From Xiphias gladius (taxonomy: Eukaryota > Chordata > Actinopteri > Istiophoriformes > Xiphiidae): a stretch of 64,000 nt of DNA. Location of the stretch: assembly GCF_016859285.1 (NCBI RefSeq), contig NC_053419.1:12552501-12616500 (forward strand), given 5' to 3'. Shown one piece after another: positions 47,809 through 59,823 of the stretch. The translations under genes and the position numbers were made by a program. The number at the start of each line of letters is the position of its first letter. Positions within the stretch are counted from its first letter, which is position 1. The notes beneath the pieces were generated by a model. The model had not been told where the DNA came from, made no database searches, and saw only the letters and a program-made list of their open reading frames with translations.

Positions 47809-47911
47809 GATGTTAAGGTCTGTGGAATTGCACGAGAATTTTGTGTTAAAAATCAAATTAAATTGTTAAGAAAATATGCAATACCATAAAAATAATAATT
47901 AAAAAAAAAAA

Positions 47912-48330
47912 TCTCCCAACTGCTCTTTTCAGGATGGGCCTGAAATTTGAGTCAACGTCGGTGACCCCATGGATGACCCCGAGCTTTCAAGATCAAACTG
48001 CAAATATTTATGTAACTGCTCCACACCTATGGCTCACTGATAGCACTTCTTTCAGATACTGATTTGACATCTTACTGCATTTTTTGTGATTTCGTGTTGT
48101 ATACACTCAGTGCACTAAAGAATTATCTGAACTTCAGTGATAAGGAATTTTGCAAACTTAACGGGATCAGAGAGTTAAAAGCTTAAATTTTCACAATTAT
48201 TCTGTATACTTGGCACACATTTTCTATTTTTGATTAAGATTTTTCGATACATTTTTGTAGCAACTAACCTTTATTCAGTAAATAAAGTTTCTTGACTTCA
48301 TCGGCCTTAATGAAGTGTTTTTTTGGGACC
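47912..48330 (+). repeat. Repeat family C, copy 2 (3' UTR of saposin-like gene)
   Basis: Second copy of 46170-46650, starting about 100 bases after the stop codon of the saposin-like gene. It contains AATAAA at 48281-48286, which may serve as the gene's polyadenylation signal. Confidence 0.65.
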
Positions 48331-49275
48331 TTTCAGACATAGATGTTGTCAGGAGAATGATCTGAATACATTTTGTCAAATGAGTGGTGTATCAGATGGG
48401 CTGTGAAAACGTCCCTAGAACTGACTGCTCTTTTGTCAATAAAGAAGCACTTCAACAATTTTCAGATTCATCCATGCGAGTCTGTCATAGGCCTGCATGT
48501 CAATATTCTTTTACATCAGCACTATGTATTCACAGATATAAATCCCAAACCTGATAACTAAAATCCAACTCCAATGGTTATGGCTACTGAATATGACCTT
48601 TGGCATTTAAGGTTTCAAAGTGAATGGAAGGAAATGTGTTTATGAAACAAAAAGCCAACTACTGAGAAGTGAGAACCAGAATAGAATCTACTCTCGTGGG
48701 TTTGTGTCAATGAACTTCTGCCTGCTTCATCTTTACAGTTCTTTTTATAGTGAGACCTACATCTGCCTTCATGTTTTACCATTTCAATGTTCAGCTACGA
48801 CATTGTGTCACTGGTTGTTGCAACATCGTCCACATACAAATGATCATTTCAACTAATTATGAAGGGTCATGACATATGAGCTAAGGTTTAATATACTGTA
48901 ATCCACAGCATTACCTTAACATACATCTGCTTTATACTAAATAAAGAGCCAAAAACCACAGCCCAATATCACAAGCAAGCTTGCAGTTTATTTGAAGGGT
49001 TTAAAAGAGAAACTCAGCAACAAATCGGACTCCTCAGTATGAATTACTTTAGAGGGAAATTTTGCAGCCTCAGGTTAGAAACTGATGGGAGGGCGGGGGT
49101 CAATAGGTGAGGAGTCAGATATTTGGGGGCAGGGGAGAGGGGGATTGCAGAAAATTAGAAAAGGCACTTTTACACATTCATTGACTAAACTGACAGACTC
49201 ACTTCAAATTTAAAAAATTACTTAAGAAAAAAAATTGCTCCTCAAACTCGCCAACCCCAGACGACCATGTAAACA

Positions 49276-49302
49276 GGCTGGTTTCTCTGTACAACACCAG
49301 CC
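49276..49302 (-). promoter_or_regulatory. mat2a: METTL16-type hairpin in mat2a 3' UTR
   Basis: On the minus strand, GGCTGGT and ACCAGCC form a perfect 7-bp stem around a loop with TACAGAGAA. In mammals METTL16 binds and methylates the A of such loops (UACAGARAA) to couple MAT2A mRNA splicing and stability to S-adenosylmethionine level. Confidence 0.8.
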
Positions 49303-49455
49303 AAGCATTTGCCTTGTCTGTGGATGATCTGGAGGATGCAAATATATTGTTGGTTTTTTTTTTTTGGAAAAGTTCACTGGATGAGGTTTTACCAGATGAT
49401 CACACAGATAGATCAATACAAAATGCACTTAAAGCACCACTCTGTGGCTCCCATC

Positions 49456-49480
49456 TGAGGTTTCTCTGTAGTAAAACTCA
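49456..49480 (-). promoter_or_regulatory. mat2a: METTL16-type hairpin in mat2a 3' UTR
   Basis: The minus strand has TGAGTT, then TACAGAGAA, then ACCTCA. The stem has one mismatch. Confidence 0.65.
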
Positions 49481-50502
49481 AGGATCCACAAGGTGATGCC
49501 AGAGGAGCCAAACTAAAGACGAGATGCCGGTTTTACCGGGTAGAAAAAACAAAATAAATAAATTTAAAAAATCCTAATTTCAATTTTATGTATGGGGACA
49601 CAGCGCCACCTAGCTACATGATGGAGAAATCTTAAACAATAACTATGCACACAGCTCAGACCAGGGACCAACTGTGGTGATTTTAAAAGTGAATACTAAT
49701 CTCATTCAGGCTTACAGCTGGCTTAGCCTCAACTCTGCGACTATATTGTGTGGATACACATCGAGGAACAGGGCAACTGGGAAAAACAGTCAAAGGCATA
49801 AACTGTGTATTCACAACGTCTTCAGTTCAAATCTCGCCAGGGTCTCTGGCACATTTCTTTCCTCACCTTATTTGTATATCCTGCGCAGTAAAAGGAGGAT
49901 AGGAAAAGGAAGGGAAATTTTGACTCATACTATCCATGACCCATGGGATATGGTGTAAAGAGTGAATACATTTTTAAAAACAAATAAATAAATTAAAAGA
50001 AAAGCTTCCGCTGCAAGCGCAACATTAAACCACATCATATAACATTGAAAACAGAAGCCTTTTCCATTTTGGGTAACTTAAAAGAACTAATGTGCTGTGC
50101 AATTCTAGTGGAAGATTCAAATTCATCACAAGCATACAGTTACACATCTAATCCCATGTTCTCATTTCTACAGACCTAATTCTGCTGAGAAGATGAGAGC
50201 AGTAATGTCTTACATTCATTATGCTGACTGTGCGCTGCCTCTTATCTTTTTTTTCTTGGTCTGTCTGTGGCTCTACTGTTCATGTTCTTCCTTACCAGTC
50301 AGTTGGGTGCCAGGGCCCTAAACGTGTGCAGCTGAGTGGAAAAGTTTTAGATACAGTAACTTGAGGCACACATTTCTCAGTTGTCCTTCCTTGCTGGTCA
50401 AACTGTTGGGTCCCACAGTAGTCAAACGCCATTATATAAAACTCATTTCAAGTACAGTGTTGCCACGGGATAAAGGCAGCCCCTGTCCAGAGGCAACTGA
50501 GC

Positions 50503-50528
50503 CTGGGTTTCTCTGTAGCTACACCCAG
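50503..50528 (-). promoter_or_regulatory. mat2a: METTL16-type hairpin in mat2a 3' UTR
   Basis: The minus strand has CTGGGT and ACCCAG arms (6 bp, perfect) around TACAGAGAA. Confidence 0.8.
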
Positions 50529-50702
50529 AGTCAGTCTAAGGAAAGTTGAGTACTGTAGCACGCCTTTATCTTGGTCAGTAAAACATTGATACATTTAACA
50601 TCACCTGAAACATTCAAATGACATTTAAACCAACATAGTAAATTACAAAAAATGGGATGATTTCATGGTGCAGCCCAACATAACCACAAGGTTATTAGCA
50701 GC

Positions 50703-50729
50703 TTCTGACTTCTCTGTAAAACGTCAGAA
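50703..50729 (-). promoter_or_regulatory. mat2a: METTL16-type hairpin in mat2a 3' UTR
   Basis: The minus strand has TTCTGAC and GTCAGAA arms (7 bp, perfect) around TACAGAGAA. Confidence 0.8.
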
Positions 50730-51325
50730 AAACATGGCCTGAAGAGACCGCACATATAAGAAAATTAGCAGGATTTATACCACTCGACAAGTGTTTGACC
50801 CCATTTGTGCCATCAAATTTCAAAAACAGTGTGCGTGCGCTGTCATGGCAACAGACTTGATGCAACACTAAATGGCTATTAACCCAACAAAGTGAGGTGA
50901 AATTGGAAATTATATGTTGCCAGTAAAGAGAAAGCAACAGAGGATGCCAATCACTGATTACTCATAAAACTAAACTGCAGTGAGATTTTGAATATAAAAG
51001 CTGAGGGATACCAGAAATAATTTCATTACTGGTAAATATGCACATGGTCCTGTTGGAAATCTATCATAAATATAGTTTAATATAAAGTGTCAATAATACC
51101 TATCAGTGTCGGGAAAGTAGATGACCGTTAATTGTGCAAAAAAAGGAGGTGAACCGCCAGAACAAAGATGAATAAAAGCTGGCCGCACTGTACAACACCA
51201 ACAGGTGGGAACAGGGCATCTTTAAACGTAGTAGAGGCTGTGGTGATGTGTGGCTGTTTGTGTGAGGAGGAAGGGGAAGGAGGAGGAGAAAGAGAAGCAG
51301 GAAGGAAGGAGGCAGACAAACACAC

Positions 51326-51346
51326 AGGTTTATCTGTAATACACCT
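51326..51346 (-). promoter_or_regulatory. mat2a: Possible stop-proximal hairpin (hp1-like) in mat2a 3' UTR
   Basis: The minus strand has AGGT and ACCT arms around TACAGATAA, about 30 bases after the stop codon. In human MAT2A the first hairpin is stop-proximal and controls retention of the last intron. The stem here is short and the loop has T in place of R, so this call is weaker. Confidence 0.5.
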
Positions 51347-51375
51347 AAGGCCCGCTGGGAGATTAGAGGAGGGGT

Positions 51376-54300
51376 TCAGTATTTCAGCTTCTTGGGCACC
51401 TCCCAAGAAAAGACGTCTCGACCAAAGTGGCCATAAGCTGCCGTGCACTGGTAGATGGGCTTCTTAAGGTCAAGCTCCCTGAGACAGAAATAAAATGATA
51501 ATTTATAAAAATCTGAAATGTGTGTAAAATGTGTATAATGGGGGATTTTAATTGCAGGTTGGTTTGCAAAAATCTGAAGTTAGACACCACACCGTACCTC
51601 ACGATAACTCCTGGACGGAGGTCAAAGTTTTTCTTCACAATGTCAAGCAGCTCCTTCTCGCTCCTCTGGGAGGTCCCATAGTGGAAGATGGAGACAGAGA
51701 GGGGATGGGCAACTCCAATAGCATAGGATACCTAAAACAGATGTCAACGATTATGCACACATTAAGAACTTTAGCGAAGACAGGAGACACATAAGACGGG
51801 AGAAAGCATTCAGCATTTACTATGTTTTTTCAGTACTGAAATTGTTTCGAAATTTTCAGTTTTTCAATTTGCACCTGGCTCTCTTAAAAAACTAGTACTA
51901 ACATGATCTATGTGAAAGCGCAATATGAAAAAAGGTTATATGTAAGTTCTTCCATTCCTACACTTAACTAGGGTGGCAACCAGAGGTAGATGGATAAATA
52001 GGCCTGGTCAGTATATCGATATACTTTTTTCTGCAAATATGTCAGTACAGAAAAGATATGCTTGAGGTAATTTAGCAACTGCATCTCCATTATATAGTTT
52101 GTCCACACAGGAGCACTTTGTTTGTATGTTTTAACACTAAAGTAGTCTGCTCAGTACATATCTTGGTCACAATTCTTTAATTACCCAGTTGAAGCGATCT
52201 TTATCAAAAATGTTACGTGTTTATGTAAATAGAAGTTTATCAGCTGATAATATTGTTTTTGGATTTTTTTTTTTAAACCGTCAAATGTCAATATCAGACT
52301 CCAAAATACAGTATCAGTCTGACTCTAGTGACATTCTGAGAAATTTACAATAAACTAAATTAGCTATGAACAGAGGACACACAAAGAAAAAAAAAAACAA
52401 AAACAAAAACCCATTTGTTCGCTTAAATCAGTTTCACCTTCAGGCCTACAGGTGGTTGAGTCTTTGATACTAATACACAGATTGTGGGCGTAGCATCACT
52501 TTAACACTACTGTATACTCACCTGGACCAACACACGCTTGCAGAGCCCAGCTTTTACCAGAGATTTGGCCACCCAGCGGGCGGCATAAGCAGCAGAGCGG
52601 TCTACCTTTGTGTAGTCCTTCCCAGAAAATGCTCCACCTCCATGAGCCCCCCAACCCCCGTAAGTATCGACGATGATCTTACGCCCAGTCAGACCAGCAT
52701 CACCCTTTGGGAAGGAACAGGCACATCACTCACAGGACTTTAAGGTTCGTTAACATTTGAGACAAATGCATTGATGGAAGCATGTCAGAAAAGCTAATTT
52801 TTACTTTTTTCTACAATAAATGTATCATAATTTAGTTAGAAATATCTCAAGACTTGGAATCAGGCCCATAACGACATGTGTTCGCGGAAACTTGAATCCA
52901 AATTCCTTAAATGCATCAGCTGACAAATGAAAATCGAAACTTTCATTATATTTGTGTGACTTAGTTGCGCAGAAGAACTGAAGAGGTGCAAATTTTAAAG
53001 AAGCCCTTGTCTCACCTGCGGTCCTCCAATGACAAAGCGGCCACTGGGCTGCAGATGGTATATGGTGTCATCATCGAGGTACCCAGTGGGAACCACGGCT
53101 TTCACCACCTGCTCCTTCAGACAATGACGCATCTCGTCCAAGCTTATGCCCTCATCGTGCTGCACAGACACCACAACAGTGTGGACACGCAAAGGCACCA
53201 TGGCGCCTCGATCCTGCCTGTACTGAATGGTCACCTGAGGGGGGAAATAAAAGAACAAACGAAGAATAAATATTTAAAAAACTAACAGGATGGAAGAGTT
53301 TAACGTCTGTTCTTCTTAAGATTTGTTTGACGTTCACAGAATGAGAGCCTTGTAAGTTTTCACAAACTCACGCAGCACAGCTTGTAGAAACACACCCTTG
53401 CCTTAAGTAATGTAAATGAATAATAATGTGTATATAATGTGTAGATTTTCCTGAAGGGATTCTGATATACCCCCGCGCCTCAGTATCATATCCGATGCGA
53501 GGACGTCATTACCTTGCTAATGTTAACTTCAACTACTCTAGGATTCATAGAATGTTGAAAGTGAGACAGGAAAGACTGAAAAACTGCAAAGCTTTACTTA
53601 TATTTCTCTGCAACCTGTCTTTCAAAGGTGTATTTGGAAAGAAACATTTAAACCAAGTATGCAGAAGGTTTAAAAAAAAAAAACCCTGCAAAACGGTGTT
53701 TCAAGCGTTTCACTTCCTTAGCAATGCAGATGGGCTGTGTGGAAGTAGAGGCACTGTATCCTTGTCTAACCTGAGTTTTGGAGTCAGGTCGGAGCCACGG
53801 TAGCGTTCCATTTCGGCGTAATTCAGCCATCTTGGCATTGAGCTTGTGGGCCAAGACGATAGTGAGGGGCATACACTCCTCAGTCTCATCAGTGGCATAT
53901 CCAAACATCAGACCCTGTCAAGAGGTTCAGTGGCAAATCACATCATGAGTAGAGGGCGGAATTACATCATAATCACCATTACCACCACATTTGTGGCTCC
54001 AGTTACCCAGCTGCGGACCAGACACAAACACAAATGCAAGAACCCTCCGACCTGGTCACCGGCGCCCACGTCCTCTTCTTTTCGATCCAGGTGAACACCC
54101 TGAGCAATGTCAGGGGACTGCTGCTCCAAAGCCACCAGCACATTGCAGGTCTTATAGTCGAAGCCTTCAAATCAAGACAACTGAGCCTCAGTAAACTGTT
54201 GTTTCACATGTCAATCCTCACCACTGAGCCTCCTTTAAATACAGTCGGCTCTTCAATTTAAACACTTTCAACAACTACGTTTGTCTCATCACGTGTGAAC

Positions 54301-57300
54301 AAACAGAATGGAACAGGTCTGTCTGGATTTGTCTCTTTCACTATAGGGTAATGTGAGGTGGAAATCAAACTATCCACTTGACTTCATTCAGCCAAGGCGG
54401 CTTCATTAAAGTATTTTTGTAAGAAGCTGACAGGTAGGACACTGCGTTTCTGTTCATGAAACTTAACCTGAACTAAACTCACTGTTACCAACTTTCACCC
54501 CTGTACCTTTGGAGGAGTCATCATAGCCGATGTGCTTGATTGCCTCTCTGACAATCTCCTGGTAGTCAACGTTGGCCCTGGAGGTGATCTCCCCGGCCAG
54601 CAGGATCATCCCCGTCTTAGCAACAGTCTCTGAGGACGCAGTGTGAGGGATGAGAGTAAGACTAAATATAATAGATCATTAAGAACAAGGAGGTGAAAGG
54701 GAACAGAGGATGCTGGCTGGCATGCTGAAGCAGGTTTAAACTAGTGTCTTAAAAAATTATACTTCTTAGTTTTAAATTTAAAGACAGGCTGACCATATAA
54801 TGGGTTTTTATATATTTGTTTATTTATAAGTTATTTTCTAGACTAATCAATTATTTGTTTGGTCATATAAAATGTCCACCACAACATTCTACAGCACAAA
54901 GGCGACATCATCCTATGTCTTGTTTTATGTGACCACAGTCCAAAACCCCCCATTGTCCAGTTTACTGTAATCTAAGACCAAGAAGAGCACCAAATTCTCA
55001 CTTTTGAGATCCTGGAACTGTCAAATGTTTCGGCTTCTTTGCTTGAAAGAGTCGATTAGTAGATGAATCAGCCTGACTCGGCTGATTCATCTACTAATCG
55101 TTGCACCTTTATTATCAACATCTAAAACCACCATATAACCACCAGAGACAACACATGGGGATGTTTCCATTTAAAGGCTTTGAAATCTCACTGTTAATGG
55201 GCTATGGCCCACCAGCTAGGTTGTCGCAGAGGCAAAGGTTAAGCCCACAAGCAAAGACAGAATGTAGCTAATTTCCAATTTAAACATCCGCTCCATCGAA
55301 GAATTGCAATTTCATCATGTTTTTCATCGCCTGCATCTCTGGTGATTCACGTATGCACCACATGGTGTTTTCATGGAACCAGAGAACCAGAGAAAAATGT
55401 GCAAAGGGGACTTACAGCTCCTCATATTCCTTCCTGAGTTTAGTTCCAATGGCTCCTTAGATCCTAGAGCCATTTGGTTGAAATGGGTTTGTGTTTCAGA
55501 GTAATATTATGACTACAAAACAGTTCATGTGTTTAACTGGGGGGACCTCACGTCGGTTTTGCTACATGCCTCATCTTGCACATGCACATTTAACAAAAAA
55601 CCAAAAACCATTACTCAGTTAAGGATAGCCTCTACGGTTGGCTTGCTTTGCTGTCCAAAGACTTACCACATGCGACTTTGGCATCAGGGTCTTGTCTGAG
55701 GTGTGCATCCAACACAGCATCGCTGATTTGGTCACAAATCTTGTCTGTGGAGTAACGTGAGAATTTTTCAGAACTCTTTGTCAAAACACATAAGAACACT
55801 TCATGGCAATGCTTCAGTTCTGCTTATTAGAAATATACACAAAAAAGGTGAATATAAACTCAACACATCCACAGGAAAAACCTTCCAAAAATGATAATTA
55901 ATGACTTCTAGAAGTGATGAGTTACAGTATAGTCTCTGGTGATCCCGTAGTCATTGTTTAACATGAGACAGAATTTGGTCTAAACCTACATTTGGACATT
56001 CTTTGACACTTTTTCTGGCGCCTGTGTCAGTTTGCCTGAACCTGAAACACACAACCAAGAAAGGCTCCTCCTTGTGCCTTTGCTTTGGTCTGGTCTGAAC
56101 CTACAGTATATCCAGACAAGTTTACAGTAGGTTGCCCTTAACGGACATAGTCAGTACAGACAGCCATCTCACGGGCATCTATACGTCTGATGATTACTGA
56201 TGTACATGTAGGGATGATCTCAACCTCACTCGAATATTTTCGATGACTCCTAACTTCCTCTCCAAGTTCAAGAGCTCCCAGTGGGAAGTTGTTTTCGACC
56301 TCCTTCATCCCTCAAGTCCTGGAGGCTCTGCCTCCCCCAAGTATTCCCTAATTTTTCCCCAACACATAATTCAGAACTGGCGTGGCAGCATTCCACGGAT
56401 GGCTGAAGCCGTTCAGATGTGTTCAAATGTTTTGTTCACCCGCCGTCCTTGCGAAGCATAAGGGAACACTTTGTGAAGAGTGTCATTAGTAAAGATCTCT
56501 GTAGGTGCTTATACTGTTCTGCAAATATAAAGTGTGTGGATGTGACTACTTTACACCCACAGTTGAGCAGCAGCCCCTGCAGGACCTATATTTAGGACTA
56601 CCGGTAAGCCTATTATCCATTTCAATAGAGCCTCCCCCACCGCCCCAGCGTAAGACTGAAAACTGCAGGGTATTGTATGACAAGCCGCTAAACAGATCTG
56701 CAATTAAATTGTTGTATGTTACAGATGGACGCTCAGATGGCAGAGGATTAGGTACACCTAGCTAAAACTTAACACCGTCTAATACAACAGCCCTGCAATA
56801 AATCCTCCCTCCATGAGGGTTATAATGTTCAGTTTTTGTTCGAACTGTTTGAGCGAAGGTGTTTCATGGTCACTTTGGAGGCATGTGGTCTACCCTCAAT
56901 GACACAAACCAGGGCCTCCAAACTGACCATGAAGCTGAATCAAACAGGAGCAACATAGACCGAATACTGTATAATACACGAAAGCAGGATTTATTGCAGG
57001 GTTGTCCTATTAGACTACATTAGTTTTTAGTAAGTGCGTACCTAATAAACTGGCAACTGAGCGTACATTACAGATGACTGGTACTTTTTGAGCTCAAAAT
57101 TTGTTACACTATCACTCTGGACTTGGGAAATAAAAAAAAAAGCGTGACTTTGTTTTATTGTGTTTTACCTAAACAAAGACTCTCGTTATTCACTTATAAA
57201 CAAACTTTAAGGCATATGATACACTTTAATGGTCAAACTCAAAAGATTATTTTGAATTTTGGACAGTAACCACAAGAGCAGCTTAATAGATAAATTATTG

Positions 57301-57725
57301 AAGCAATCTCACACATTTGTATGAGGTCTTCCAAGGTAATTGGGGGCATTTTTCTCGCTGCTACTGAGCACATCTAGTCAACCGTGATCATGCAATCGAT
57401 ATCTTGTCTGACTTTACGGTAAAAACAAAATACGAGCCTCAACTTGGCCGTGTTCGTGGTTCTCGAGCAGCTACGTCCACGGCTACCGTCGGGTGCAGAC
57501 ATGTTGAAATTTGAAGGGAAGCCGAGAGATTGGGCTCTCACCGGATAGCCGCTGTGGTGCTATCAAGCTATATTGTGGATGCTACCAAGCTAAGCGTTGT
57601 GCTCCGCTACCTCGCGGGCGGGCGAACTCACCGGGGTGTCCCTCTCCGACCGATTCAGAGGTGAAGAGGAAGCAGTCTTCGTCAATGAACGAGTGGCCAT
57701 GGAAGTCGTTCAGACTGGCGTTCAT
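51376..57725 (-). CDS. mat2a: S-adenosylmethionine synthase (methionine adenosyltransferase 2A)
   Basis: Nine exons (57632-57725, 55667-55744, 54507-54629, 54052-54164, 53771-53914, 53016-53234, 52522-52704, 51598-51731, 51376-51478) join in phase to 396 residues, against 395 in human MAT2A. The cytosolic and nuclear enzyme makes S-adenosylmethionine from ATP and methionine. Motifs seen are [13 protein letters not shown] near the N-terminus, [15 protein letters not shown] (family signature 1, across exons 4 and 5), the ATP-binding loop [17 protein letters not shown], and the end [11 protein letters not shown]. The N-terminus [17 protein letters not shown] resembles MAT2A rather than MAT1A. 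The last intron is short (119 bases). In mammals its retention is the regulated step, and the 3' UTR hairpins fit that. Intron 1 carries a MITE. I see no damage. Confidence 0.98.
54830..55107. mobile_element. Fish repeat ending in a 21-base perfect inverted repeat
   Basis: It runs from GACTAATCAATTATTTG through CAGTCCAAAACCCCCCATTG, CAGTTTACTGTAATCTAAGA and GATCCTGGAACTG to an inverted repeat at 55053-55100. A related stretch is at 61180-61455. I know this as an abundant non-autonomous repeat of ray-finned fish. It lies in mat2a intron 2. Confidence 0.6.
55053..55100. repeat. Perfect 21-base inverted repeat with 6-base loop
   Basis: CGATTAGTAGATGAATCAGCC at 55053-55073 pairs without mismatch with 55080-55100 around TGACTC. 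Confidence 0.95.
56728..57066. mobile_element. mat2a: MITE with about 75-base terminal inverted repeats, in mat2a intron 1
   Basis: The left end has ACGCTCAG..GGATTAGGTACACCT followed by CTAATACAACAGCCCTGC. The right end mirrors it with GCAGGGTTGTCCTATTAG, then GTGCGTACCTAATAAACTGG and CAACTGAGCGT. Arms match at most positions over about 75 bases. The whole is about 340 bases with no ORF. The GTACCTAATAAA-type end is frequent in fish genomes. Confidence 0.75.
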
Positions 57726-57852
57726 CTTGGTCAATTAGCACACCGTTAGCTAACCAGCTAGCCGCTCAGACACCGAGACCTGCTCTTACAGTTGAGAAGC
57801 CAGACAGGCAGGTTTTAACAGCCTTTGCACAGGTCTTCTGCCCCCCCTCCCT

Positions 57853-57853
57853 C

Positions 57854-57919
<66 letters not shown>
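57853..57919 (+). repeat. mat2a: (CT)n(AC)n microsatellite upstream of mat2a
   Basis: About 13 CT units run into 21 AC units, 130-195 bases upstream of the mat2a start codon. The polypyrimidine part could adopt unusual DNA structure near the promoter. Confidence 0.95.
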
Positions 57920-57923
<4 letters not shown>

Positions 57924-58179
57924 AGGCCACCACAAAACTTTAAACTTCGGCCCCCCCCATGAAAAAGAGAAGGGTCGGACACAACTCCACTTATCCGCCA
58001 GACAAACTTCTTCAGAACCTTGAAGTAGTTTCTCACCGGCCAAAGTTGTTGTTGAGCACAGACCATATGGTGCAAAAGGCACCAAATGGTGCAGTTAAGG
58101 CAAAAAAACAAAACAAAAAAAAGTCCCTGAGGTGGATGTAGCTGGTTTAAAAGTGGTCCCAAACCTTTTTTATTTCACG

Positions 58180-58520
58180 TGAGGGCTTTTTAGAGGCCTG
58201 AAGATGTGAAAAGTGTCCAGTACTTCACATACTTAAGATTTGTTTCAGATGCCTATAAAAAGGTGAAAGTATTTCACTGCTTTGAGGAACATTTACAGGC
58301 CTGGAGAGGTTCAATATTCTTTATTTCAACTATTTTAAAAGGTGTGGGTATTTGGTATTTTACTCATTTTAAGGTATTTGGGGATTTTTAGAGGCTGGAA
58401 GTGGTGAGAGTGCTCCCTATTTTATTTATTTTAAGAATTTCAATAAGGCTCGAAGAGATCCAGTATTTTACTTAACTCATGGATTTTTAGAGGCCAGAGA
58501 AGATCACATATCCTCTTTTT
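58180..58520 (+). repeat. Degenerate tandem repeat, units about 45-60 bases
   Basis: The core TTTTTAGAGGC(C)TGAAGAG followed by AGTATTTTACTTATTTTAAG recurs. Copies start near 58188, 58245, 58291, 58386, 58443 and 58484. Units are strongly diverged and vary in length. Confidence 0.6.
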
Positions 58521-59778
58521 CAGCTATTTTTTTTATTTTTATTTTTAACTTAGAATAATTTTCTCCTAATTAGAAAAGCTTATTTTAAAAGCTTACCAAG
58601 GAATACAATCTCCTCCGCTGCCAAACTCCATAGGAATTAAGCATTTTTTTCTGTTCAGTGTTTGGAGAGGGGTAAAAAAAAACAGTTGTTACAGTGGATC
58701 TGTAATGATGATTGAGGGTTGACAACTTAACTTTCTGCAGCCTACATGTGAATTAAAAAAAATGAACGTGCCTGAAAGAGAGAAATGGTAAGCCTAAAAA
58801 AGTGAGCCTAAGATTTTCTACATTATGAACACGATGCATCGGTACTCCTACCGTCTCCTTGGATGCCTTATTCTGGCTGCCCATCTGATAAAACTTAATA
58901 TTCAGGGGATGAGTCCTCTCTGGCTACACAGCGTGTTTTGCCTCTCTTCCCTGATGTCTGTCTTTGGTTTTACACCCGCTTGCTAATCCAAAAGTGATTT
59001 TCTTAATTACAAACATCAGGGCAAACCATAAGCAGTGTACACTTATCCAAGTCTCTGTAGAGACCTCAAGATCTCCTTTGTCTAAGCTAATTGTATGTTT
59101 GTGATTGACATTTGTTTTGTTGTTTCTATTTTGAAAATTGCTGTATTCTTTTATAGCATTTTGCCAGTGTGAAGCATCTTCAGCGCATGAATGATCTCAT
59201 GCTGCACAATCGGTTTTCCATCTGCTGTTGTCCTGTTCTATTTTATGGACTTTTGTCTTCTACGCCCTGCAGTGCAACATGTAGTTTATACACACATGCA
59301 GAGGTGGGAAAAAGTCAGCGTTTTGTCACAAGTCAACTAGGAAGTGTCAAAATTTTGGCTGTGAAGCCCTGAGTCAAAGTCTTGAATAAACAGGCTGTTC
59401 TCAGTTTGGTTTTCCGCTTGGTCTGTTTTTTATTTGCACACTCACACAGATAAATAACATTGTTTTCCTTGAAGCAAAACAACCACATTAGTCTAAACAT
59501 CCACTCACTGAGCTCTATAGAACAGGGGCTGTATTCACAAAGCCGCTAAGAGTAAGAGCATTGAGCTAGGATTACCGTTAAAGTCACATGGTCACATGTA
59601 CATTTCAGATTGATTGAGATGGTAAAATTCTCTGTCTCTTTTCTTGGATTAATTAGATTCATTTTATGAATATAGTCCGAAAACTATAGATTTAAAAATT
59701 TTAAAATCATCATCTGGTCCAAAATGCATGTTTCACAAATTTATGTTTTAACACATAAGCCTACACAAACCCGCACGC

Positions 59779-59786
59779 ATACACAC

Positions 59787-59819
<33 letters not shown>
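59779..59819 (+). repeat. (AC)n microsatellite
   Basis: An AC run with one GC interruption. Confidence 0.9.

Positions 59820-59823
<4 letters not shown>

Larger units (their letters stand above)
48970..51375 (-). other. mat2a: mat2a 3' UTR, AATAAA (minus) at 48987-48992
   Basis: About 2.4 kb run from the mat2a stop codon to a minus-strand AATAAA. Five TACAGARAA-type elements lie in it, four of them with strong pairing. The convergent saposin-like gene ends near 48300, so the two transcripts come within about 0.7 kb of each other. Confidence 0.7.

Noticed and set aside
57786-58162. Open frames with Cys-Val and Arg-Glu runs
   Set aside because: They are translations of the (CT)n(AC)n microsatellite.
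59281-59600. Blocks such as CTGTATTCACAAAGCCGCTAAG and GTCACAAGTCAACTAGG
   Set aside because: They look like fragments of fish interspersed repeats, but no second copy lies in the window and the ends are unclear.
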